In this document: positions 1 to 5,281 of the stretch, piece by piece
Layout: the number at the start of each line of letters is the position of its first letter
Position numbering within the stretch: the first letter of the stretch is position 1
From: an uncultured bacterium
GTDB taxonomy: Bacteria; Patescibacteria; ABY1; SG8-24; 2-12-FULL-60-25
Direction: 5' to 3'
Length of the DNA stretch: 6,127 nucleotides
Assembly (NCBI GenBank): GCA_937863195.1
Contig: CALMET010000043.1
Location: 1 to 6,127, forward strand
Made by a program: the position numbers and the translations under genes
The notes under the pieces: generated by a model
What the model was told of the DNA's origin: nothing
Database searches by the model: none
What the model saw: the letters and a program-made list of their open reading frames with translations, nothing else

Positions 1-642
1 TGCCCGACCCAAACCAAACTGACCATTCGGAAGAATCATGGTAATGAGCCCACCAATGGCAAAGATCACGCCGCTGATACCAAGCATAGCTAATAGAGGC
101 TTTAACCGTTTTTTTGAACGTACAAAATTTGCTACCAAAACAATACACACGAGATAGATAAACCCTACATAACGAATCGCGTGTTTAACCACTTCAATTT
201 TACTTGGCAATGCCGGTGAAAACATCGAGACCAATTCAGCAACAAACAACAATCCAAATGGCACCAAAAGCGGAAACCAAGGCTTCCAGTTTAGGTCGCG
301 GCGGCCCTTCCAGTAAAAAAGCAGTCGCAGACCCCACGCAGCAATAAGCGACAACGCTAATAATTCACCGACATTGATCTCAGCATAGACATGCAAGACC
401 TGCTCACCAATACGATACTCACCGGTATCTAAACTCACCACCCAACCAATCATCATCGAAACAGGCGCCCAGGCGAACAATACTAAGTAAGGCTCACGCC
501 AAGCTAACAGCGTACACGCGGCCAATGAAGCTAAAAACGCCAGCGCAAGAGGCGTACCAATCACAAAGCCGAGCAAAAAAAGCACCGCAAAAAGCCCTAG
601 GCTTAAGGCGATGCGCATTTGTAATGAACGGCTTATCATCAT
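1..642 (-). CDS. O-antigen ligase/polymerase-like membrane protein, N-terminal part (C-terminus beyond left edge)
   Basis: My own translation of the minus strand is open from the ATG at 642 to the window edge: 214 codons without a stop. The protein is strongly hydrophobic, with about seven likely membrane segments near residues 11-30, 31-47, 51-70, 91-110, 121-141, 157-174 and 182-203, joined by short loops with basic residues (WKGRRD at 111-116, RSKKRLK at 175-181). This layout resembles the first half of the O-antigen ligase/Wzy-like family, whose members usually have 10-12 membrane spans and more than 400 residues. They join or polymerise lipid-linked glycans on the outer face of the cytoplasmic membrane. 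The large periplasmic loop with the family's conserved Arg/His residues would lie outside the window, so ligase and polymerase cannot be told apart. In-frame ATGs also exist at 639, 657 and 672. I chose 642 because a -10-like element sits just upstream. No clear Shine-Dalgarno is visible. It diverges from the methyltransferase gene. Confidence 0.72.
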   Translation of the reverse strand, partial: MMISRSLQMRIALSLGLFAVLFLLGFVIGTPLALAFLASLAACTLLAWREPYLVLFAWAPVSMMIGWVVSLDTGEYRIGEQVLHVYAEINVGELLALSLIAAWGLRLLFYWKGRRDLNWKPWFPLLVPFGLLFVAELVSMFSPALPSKIEVVKHAIRYVGFIYLVCIVLVANFVRSKKRLKPLLAMLGISGVIFAIGGLITMILPNGQFGLGRA

Positions 643-647
643 GCCAA

Positions 648-656
648 AGCATACCA
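648..656 (-). promoter_or_regulatory. Candidate extended -10 promoter element for the ligase-like gene
   Basis: On the minus strand this reads TGGTATGCT, an extended -10 form (TGn followed by TATGCT, four of six matches to TATAAT). It ends five bases before the ATG at 642. If used, transcription would start at or next to that ATG and give a leaderless message, which fits the absence of a Shine-Dalgarno. No good -35 hexamer is visible 17-18 bases upstream. This is a short, degenerate match and only an inference. Confidence 0.25.
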
Positions 657-686
657 TAGAAAACCCGTTCATGATACGCTTTTTGC

Positions 687-1259
687 ATGCAAATGAGCCC
701 GTATCACCTCTTGCCAAAGATCCTCGACGTCGTCGCCATCTTACAGCCGCGCACAATTTTAGATATCGGTTGCGGCGATGGCTTTATCGGGCTATCCATT
801 AAACGTTATGTAGATGATGCCATCATTATGGATGGCGTTGAATCATCCCAAAAACCTTCACGTTGGATGCAAGACGTTTACCGCAAGACCATACGCACGG
901 ATATTCGCAAACAACCCTTAGACCAAGACGAAGCCTATGACTTGGTCCTCATCCTCGAAACCCTTGGCGATATCAATAAACGAGAAGGTAAGAAGCTTTT
1001 GAAAAGCCTCATCGCCCACCACGGTGGTGTCTTGATTAGCGCCTCACGTGAACAATGGGACAAGGGCGATATCGCCGAACTTGGTAATGTCCTGTTTTTA
1101 TTTGATGCCGAACGCACCCTTGTTTATCTCACCAAAGACCCGGCAAAAATAAAAAGCCTTCGCCGACAACGCATTACGACCACCATCCTTCGCAGCGCTA
1201 AAACGTCTAAAACCGTGAGTCGAATTATTAAGCGCGTTACCAGCACAAAGAAAAAATAA
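687..1259 (+). CDS. Class I SAM-dependent methyltransferase-like protein, 190 aa
   Basis: The protein has a Rossmann-type SAM-binding start: motif I ILDIGCGDGF at residues 24-33, an acidic end of strand beta-2 (MDGVE at 48-52) that would contact the SAM ribose, and a YDLVLI strand at 84-89. This matches small class I methyltransferases often found in surface-glycan loci, so methylation of a sugar or lipid-linked glycan is a reasonable guess, but the substrate cannot be read. Two oddities stand out. The post-motif region where relatives I recall carry a D-x-x-E-H-like sequence reads LETLGD (90-95). The last 35 or so residues form a strongly basic tail ending in three lysines. At 190 residues it is short but complete. 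ATG 687 is the first start after an in-frame stop at 672-674, and ATG 693 is equally possible. Neither has a visible Shine-Dalgarno. It diverges from the ligase-like gene and converges on the repeat-protein gene. Confidence 0.8.
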   Translation: MQMSPYHLLPKILDVVAILQPRTILDIGCGDGFIGLSIKRYVDDAIIMDGVESSQKPSRWMQDVYRKTIRTDIRKQPLDQDEAYDLVLILETLGDINKREGKKLLKSLIAHHGGVLISASREQWDKGDIAELGNVLFLFDAERTLVYLTKDPAKIKSLRRQRITTTILRSAKTSKTVSRIIKRVTSTKKK

Positions 1260-1261
1260 CC

Positions 1262-1301
1262 AACGAAAAAAGCCTCCCCAGAGTACCGGAGAGGCTTCGT
1301 T
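1262..1301 (-). terminator. Intrinsic terminator between convergent genes, strongest for the minus strand
   Basis: AAGCCTC (1270-1276) pairs perfectly with GAGGCTT (1291-1297). Inside, CC (1278-1279) can pair with GG (1288-1289), leaving an 8-base loop. Outside, AACG (1262-1265) can pair with CGTT (1298-1301) around an A-bulge. Read on the minus strand, the stem is followed at once by TTTTTT (1271-1266), the classic intrinsic-terminator form, and lies about 38 bases after the repeat-protein stop codon. On the plus strand the downstream T-run is weak (TTCGTT), so termination of the methyltransferase message here is possible but less certain. Confidence 0.85.
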
Positions 1302-1334
1302 CAGTTGTGGCGCTTGCCTAGCAGCGACGCTTGT

Positions 1335-4253
1335 TTAGAGCGGGCTGTTGCGGCAGATGCCGGACGAGGTGGTGCCGCTGATCACCGAGCTGTTGCCAGC
1401 CGTGATCGAGGCGAAGTCGCTGTACCCAGCCGTAGCCGAGACGCAGCTTCCACCGAAGACTACGGCGGTGTGGTTCATGTAGGTCGTACCATTGACCGAC
1501 ATGCACCCGCGAACGGTCCAAGGCACGCCCGTCGGGACGCCCGTGCAGGTGAACGAGGTATTACCCGCGCCCACCACACAGGCCGCACCCGCAACCGGAG
1601 TCGGCGAGGTCGAACCGTCGATCACGATCGGCTGCGCCGGACAGGCGACACCGTTGGCATCGACACCCGACAGCACGAATGCGCGGGTGGCGGTGACGTT
1701 GTTCAGCGTCGCACTGACGGTGGTCGTGCCACTGGCACAACCCTCGTTCAGCTGACCGTCGCAGTCGTTGTCGAGCGCATCGATGCAGAGCTCGGTCGCG
1801 TTGGGATGAACCGTCGCGTTCGAGGGACCACAGTCGTTGTTGTTCGACACCTGACCCGCGGGGCAGACCGCACCCGAGACCACGTTGACCGTGCCGGCAC
1901 CGTAACCATCGTTATCGGTGTCGAGGTAGCAGTTGGTGGTCACGCAGCCTTCGTTGAAGAGGGCGTCGCAGTCGTTGTCGAAGGCGTCGCCGCAGATCTC
2001 GGCCGCATTGGGGTGGGTGGTCGGCTGCGTGTCGTTGCAGTCACCGCTGGCGGTCGAAGACCCGGCCGGACACATGGCCGCGTTGTAGAGGTAGCCAGCA
2101 CCCACACCGTAGCCGTCGGCATCGCCGTCGGTGTAGCAGGTGATGCTGACGCACGACAGGTTCTCGTTGAGCTGCCCGTCGCAGTCGTTGTCGATCATGT
2201 CACAGACCTCCTGCTGAAGGGGGTTCTGTGCCGCGCTCGCATCGTTGCAGTCGGACGCGTTGGTGACGCGACCAGCCGGACACAGCCCGTAGACCTGAAG
2301 GGCCGTACCGGTACCGAATCCGTCGTTGTCAGCGTCGATGAAGCAGCTCGTGATGACGCAACCGTCATCCACGACCGCATTGCAGTTCTGATCGGTGGCA
2401 TCGCCACAAATCTCGACCGCGTTGGGGTGGATGGTGGCCACGCTCGCGTTGCAGTCGCCCGCGATGGTGACCTGGCCTGCGGGGCAGGAGGTCGCCATCA
2501 AGGTCGTTGCCGCACCCGCGCCATAGCCGTCACCGTCGGTGTCGGCGTAGCACGAGATGATCGCACACGAGAGGCCGTCGTCAGCCGTGCCGTCACAATC
2601 GTCGTCGATCGTGTTGCACGTTTCGGCGGCACCCGGATGGATGCTGCCGTTGCTGTTGTTGCAGTCGTCGTTCAGACCGACCTGACCCGCAGGGCAGGTG
2701 GCCGGAGCCCCCGCCGTACCCGTGATCAGGTTGGCCGCACCGGCGCCGTGGCCATCGCCATCGGTGTCGGTGTAGCAGTTGATCCCGTTGCAGGTGAGGC
2801 CGTCGTCGGCCAGGGTCGTGCAGTCGTCGTCGATCGTGTTGCAGACTTCGGTCGCCCCGGGGAATACCGCGGGGCTCGCGTCGTTGCAGTCGCCGAAGAT
2901 GGCCGAAGTGCCGGACGGGCAGACGTCGGTATTGGGATGGATCACCCCGGTACCGGCACCGAACCCGTCCATGTCGCCGTCGTTGTAGCAAGTGGTCGCC
3001 ATGCAGACGAGCATGTCGTCGATGGTGCCATCGCAGTTGTCGTCGAACGAGTTGCATACCTCGGTCGCGCCCGGGAAGATCTCGTCGTTGTTGTCGTTGC
3101 AGTCGTTACCGACCTTCACTTCACCGACGAGACACAGGGTCCCGAGACGCACCACGCCAGCGCCAGAGCCGAACCCGTCACCATCGGTGTCGGGAAAACA
3201 GCGCACGCTCTGACAGGTGTTGCCACCATCGACCACCCCATCGCAGTTGTCGTCGATGAGGTTGCAGACCTCGGTCGCGCCGGGATGAACCGCCGCGTTC
3301 GAGGGAGCACAGTCGTTGGCAACCGCCGACTCACCCGCGAGACACGTGGTCCCGAGGCGAGTCACGGGAAGGCCGAAGCCGAACCCGTCATCGTCGACGT
3401 CTTCGTAGCAGTCCATGGACTGACACGAGAGACCTTCGTTGATCTGTCCATCGCAGTCATTGTCGACGGCGGTGAGCAGGTCGCAGATCTCGGTCGCACC
3501 CGGATGGGTGCTCGCCACGGCATCGTTGCAGTCGCCAGGCACGGTGGCCTGACCAGCTCCGCAGGTCGCGCCATTGTTAGCGACGACCCCGGGGCCGGTT
3601 CCGAATCCGTCACCGTCCGCATCGACGTAGCAGATCACCTGCGAACAGATGAGCCCGTCGTCGGGTACACCGTTGCAGTTGTCGTCGATGAGGTTGCAGG
3701 TCTCTGCCAGCGGCGCCGTGGGCGTCGCGTTGCAAGACACCGTCGCCGTCGGCTTGTCGCAGACGAAGACGCCGGCCTGCGTACAGGCTCCGATACCTTC
3801 GACGCAAGCATCCCCCAGCAAACCGACACTCGAAGTGACGCAGCCGAGCGGGATGTCGGTGGGGACGCAAATCGTGTAGACGCCCGGCGACAGTTGGTAC
3901 TGCCAGCCGAGTTGTCCACCGGGACCGCCGATCGTGCAGTACCGCCCGTCGGTGGAATTGACTCCAGCGTCGGGTGTGGCCTGCACCGGGGCCACGCAGG
4001 TGCACTCCGTCCACGTGTTGTTGGCGGGGTCACAGTACTGGGTGGCCTGGGGGCTGTAGCCCGGAGGGCACGTTGCAGGGCACTGGTTGAAGTCGCCCGG
4101 CTGGTTGCCGGTCGACGAGCAGGTGCCCGTGAGGGCCTGTCGATGACTGTCGGAGACGTCGCCAGGATCGGCGCAGCCGACCCAAGACAACGCCGCCATG
4201 CCCACCACCGCCGCAATGGCGAGATGAGCACAGAACATGTTTCGCTTATCCAT
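1335..4253 (-). CDS. Large MopE-repeat, cysteine-rich predicted surface lipoprotein, 972 aa
   Basis: This is an exported, probably metal-binding repeat protein of the MopE type (the putative metal-binding motif family), function unknown. Residues 1-26 form a signal peptide (K3, R4, hydrophobic stretch 11-25). C27 in SWVGC gives a relaxed lipobox with an unusual W at -3, so it is probably a lipoprotein. Residues 45-174 are a cysteine-rich region (13 Cys) of no family I recognise. Residues 184-203 are half a repeat. Residues 208-839 hold nine full repeats, each opening with C-Y/F-x-D-x-D-x-D-G-x-G and closing with a D/N-rich DDNCDG-type segment. Residues 840-972 are a separate Ser/Thr/Val-rich, probably beta-stranded domain with six cysteines. 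I count 78 Cys, only 3 Lys and 10 Arg, so it is very acidic. None of its four Trp lies in the repeats. Sampled lines are 58-68% G+C, well above the neighbours. A GGAGG site supports ATG 4253. Binding of Ca2+ via the DxDxDG loops is inferred. Confidence 0.93.
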   Translation of the reverse strand: MDKRNMFCAHLAIAAVVGMAALSWVGCADPGDVSDSHRQALTGTCSSTGNQPGDFNQCPATCPPGYSPQATQYCDPANNTWTECTCVAPVQATPDAGVNSTDGRYCTIGGPGGQLGWQYQLSPGVYTICVPTDIPLGCVTSSVGLLGDACVEGIGACTQAGVFVCDKPTATVSCNATPTAPLAETCNLIDDNCNGVPDDGLICSQVICYVDADGDGFGTGPGVVANNGATCGAGQATVPGDCNDAVASTHPGATEICDLLTAVDNDCDGQINEGLSCQSMDCYEDVDDDGFGFGLPVTRLGTTCLAGESAVANDCAPSNAAVHPGATEVCNLIDDNCDGVVDGGNTCQSVRCFPDTDGDGFGSGAGVVRLGTLCLVGEVKVGNDCNDNNDEIFPGATEVCNSFDDNCDGTIDDMLVCMATTCYNDGDMDGFGAGTGVIHPNTDVCPSGTSAIFGDCNDASPAVFPGATEVCNTIDDDCTTLADDGLTCNGINCYTDTDGDGHGAGAANLITGTAGAPATCPAGQVGLNDDCNNSNGSIHPGAAETCNTIDDDCDGTADDGLSCAIISCYADTDGDGYGAGAATTLMATSCPAGQVTIAGDCNASVATIHPNAVEICGDATDQNCNAVVDDGCVITSCFIDADNDGFGTGTALQVYGLCPAGRVTNASDCNDASAAQNPLQQEVCDMIDNDCDGQLNENLSCVSITCYTDGDADGYGVGAGYLYNAAMCPAGSSTASGDCNDTQPTTHPNAAEICGDAFDNDCDALFNEGCVTTNCYLDTDNDGYGAGTVNVVSGAVCPAGQVSNNNDCGPSNATVHPNATELCIDALDNDCDGQLNEGCASGTTTVSATLNNVTATRAFVLSGVDANGVACPAQPIVIDGSTSPTPVAGAACVVGAGNTSFTCTGVPTGVPWTVRGCMSVNGTTYMNHTAVVFGGSCVSATAGYSDFASITAGNSSVISGTTSSGICRNSPL
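1737..3704 (-). repeat. Nine and a half tandem MopE-type protein repeats, about 70 residues each
   Basis: In protein order the half unit is 3645-3704. Full units 1-9 are 3423-3632, 3213-3410, 3003-3200, 2790-2990, 2565-2777, 2358-2552, 2151-2345, 1944-2138 and 1737-1931. Start-to-start spacing is 69-75 residues. Every full unit has exactly six cysteines in the order C-x(20-26)-C-x10-C-x14-C-x(6-9)-C-x(7 or 9)-C. The x10 and x14 gaps never vary. Units 2, 3, 4, 5 and 7 have x6 then x9. Units 6, 8 and 9 have x7 then x7, and two of those (6, 8) carry EICGDA. Unit 1 has x9 then x9 because of a TAV insertion. Unit 4 has lost the NCDG core (DDDCTTLADDG) and unit 6 has DQNCNAVVDDG. The DNA copies are clearly diverged, so this is not a recent tandem expansion. 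Confidence 0.93.
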
Positions 4254-4257
4254 CTAT

Positions 4258-4262
4258 CCTCC
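4258..4262 (-). promoter_or_regulatory. Shine-Dalgarno GGAGG for the repeat-protein gene
   Basis: The minus strand reads TGGAGGATAG directly before ATG 4253, a strong GGAGG with a slightly short 4-base spacer. It fixes the start of the repeat-protein gene. It is the only clear Shine-Dalgarno I see in the window, since the neighbouring low-G+C genes lack one. Confidence 0.8.
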
Positions 4263-4378
4263 ATCGTGATTTTTTCTACCGGTTCGCGTTCCGGGTGTAG
4301 TTGTACCTGGTTTTGAGGGTCCAAAAGCGCTGGCGGGTTCTTATCCCGAAGGGCGCATTGCTTCGCTTACCTATCATG

Positions 4379-4396
4379 ATTATAAAAAAATGTCAA
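4379..4396 (-). promoter_or_regulatory. Promoter-like TTGACA and TATAAT upstream of the repeat-protein gene
   Basis: On the minus strand a perfect TTGACA (4396-4391) is followed by six T/A bases and a perfect TATAAT (4384-4379). The two are only 6 bases apart, so they cannot serve as one -35/-10 pair. Either TATAAT is the -10, with a poor -35 about 17 bases upstream (CCGCCT), or TTGACA is the -35 with a weak -10 around 4368-4375 (TAGGTA or GATAGG). Both place the transcript start roughly 105-120 bases before the ATG at 4253. The region is A+T-rich, so chance matches are possible. Confidence 0.4.
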
Positions 4397-4514
4397 TATT
4401 CAGGCGGACACTTTATTCGCAAAAACCCCCTGAACCAACCTTATAGATATAGCTCAGACCTAAGAAAAATGGATCATCCCTTATTTTTTAGCTAATATTA
4501 GCCAATTAATTTAC

Positions 4515-5279
4515 TTAGAAGTGGCTTTTAATCGCCTTGCCATGTACCCACATCCCTTCAAAGACGGTGCGCATCATCGCGACCAAAGCCGGTGATTCGA
4601 TGGCCAATACCGAAGGTTCTTTGCCATACGAAAACAGAAATGATCTATCGCCCGTGATAGCTAACCCGCCCGAAAACGGAGCTCGATCAACCTGATTCAC
4701 TCTTACTTCAAAACGATTCGCATCAAAATCAGGCACGGTGCGACCGCTCGGGACGATCAATAACACACGACCGTGCTGTAAGCGCATTTGCCGATCACGT
4801 GTATCACTAGCCGCTGCCAAAATCGTATCAAGATTTTCATCAAGTACGAACCATTCCCAAATAGCATCCTGACTCATGGCAATCTCATCACGTAGACGCA
4901 TGATGTCGTGCATCCCTTCAAAGTATTGGACACGTGGTTTGCCTTGGCCACCGTGAAACGCAGCCATCATCTCTTTCATTGAATCATTCAATCGCTCCAT
5001 GCGATAGCGCATGATCTCAAGGTCACCCACCATATTTTCACGCAGACGCTCTGGCGAACGCGCTAAAAAGACGGTGCGTCCTGAACGCTCTTCTTCAGCA
5101 GCGAGGCCTTTTTCGATAAGTGATTCGAGCGCAGGGTAGGTTGCTGTACGGCTGACGCCGCTTTTATCAGAGATCTCTTGCACCGAACCAGAACCGATGG
5201 CGAGCAATGACAAATAGGTTTCGCATTCACGGTGCGTGAATCCGCTATCTTTTAGCAAAGGGCGTATGTGATCAAACAT
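4515..5279 (-). CDS. TrmB-family transcriptional regulator-like protein, 254 aa
   Basis: The first 60 or so residues form a winged-helix DNA-binding domain of the TrmB/MarR-like kind. They contain a helix with FTHRECETYLSLL (14-26), then SVQEISDKSGVSRTATYPAL (32-51) as the helix-turn-helix, and a wing with EEERSGRTVFLA (62-73). Residues 78-106 are rich in Glu, Arg and Met and probably form the dimerising coiled coil. Residues 115-250 resemble the C-terminal regulatory domain of these proteins. TrmB proteins usually respond to sugars, but the ligand here cannot be read. An upstream TTG at 5288 would extend the protein by three residues and overlap the glycosyltransferase stop codon. I prefer ATG 5279, which lies two bases after that stop (5282-5284). 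There is no obvious Shine-Dalgarno, so translation is probably coupled to the glycosyltransferase. Composition matches the flanks, not the repeat-protein gene. No clear terminator follows. Confidence 0.85.
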   Translation of the reverse strand: MFDHIRPLLKDSGFTHRECETYLSLLAIGSGSVQEISDKSGVSRTATYPALESLIEKGLAAEEERSGRTVFLARSPERLRENMVGDLEIMRYRMERLNDSMKEMMAAFHGGQGKPRVQYFEGMHDIMRLRDEIAMSQDAIWEWFVLDENLDTILAAASDTRDRQMRLQHGRVLLIVPSGRTVPDFDANRFEVRVNQVDRAPFSGGLAITGDRSFLFSYGKEPSVLAIESPALVAMMRTVFEGMWVHGKAIKSHF

Positions 5280-5281
5280 AA

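Larger units (their letters stand above)
4254..4514. other. Intergenic region between the TrmB-like gene and the repeat-protein gene
   Basis: This 261-bp gap is A+T-rich from about 4375 to 4514 (27-37% G+C in sampled lines) and G+C-richer from 4254 to about 4360, so the composition change falls inside it. Besides the ribosome binding site and promoter-like boxes it holds a perfect 12-bp palindrome, GCTAATATTAGC, at 4491-4502, just after the TrmB-like stop codon. That palindrome is not followed by a T-run on the minus strand, so it is not a convincing terminator. It could be a protein-binding site. A 64-codon plus-strand reading frame at 4301-4495 has no ribosome binding site or recognisable content and is not called. 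Confidence 0.5.

Noticed and set aside
494..688. A 64-codon minus-strand frame and a 63-codon plus-strand frame (611-802) around the divergent gap
   Set aside because: Both overlap the ligase-like gene or the methyltransferase in other frames and show no domain or ribosome binding site.
1300..1340. Insertion-sequence ends or direct repeats at the edges of the G+C-rich gene
   Set aside because: I compared 1300-1340 with 4254-4400 by eye and found no shared direct or inverted repeat and no transposase or integrase gene in the window.
1737..3704. The regular 200-bp periodicity as a CRISPR or DNA satellite array
   Set aside because: The period is about 207-225 bases, the copies are diverged, and the conservation is at the protein level (cysteines, Asp, Gly), so it is a protein repeat.
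1335..4253. Naming the gene mopE and calling it a copper-binding protein
   Set aside because: Only the repeat type matches. The overall architecture differs and no tryptophan is present in the repeats to support the known copper site.
1305..4316. A 1003-codon plus-strand open frame covering the whole repeat-protein gene in antisense
   Set aside because: It is the mirror of the repeats. Reversed DDNCDG and DNDCDG codons give recurrent hydrophobic and acidic runs such as VAVVVD. It has no ribosome binding site, no recognisable domain, and the minus-strand frame has a signal peptide, conserved cysteines and a Shine-Dalgarno. Stop-free antisense frames are expected in G+C-rich repetitive genes.
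4325..4368. A possible attenuator in the 5' leader (AAGCG and CGCTT flanking a CCCTTCGGG hairpin, minus strand)
   Set aside because: The outer stem is five pairs around a 34-base interior and the inner stem is three pairs, followed by only four T's. This is too weak to call.
4491..4502. The palindrome GCTAATATTAGC as a terminator of the TrmB-like gene
   Set aside because: It is A+T-rich, has no loop to spare, and is followed by an A-run, not a T-run, on the minus strand. It is kept only as a possible binding site.
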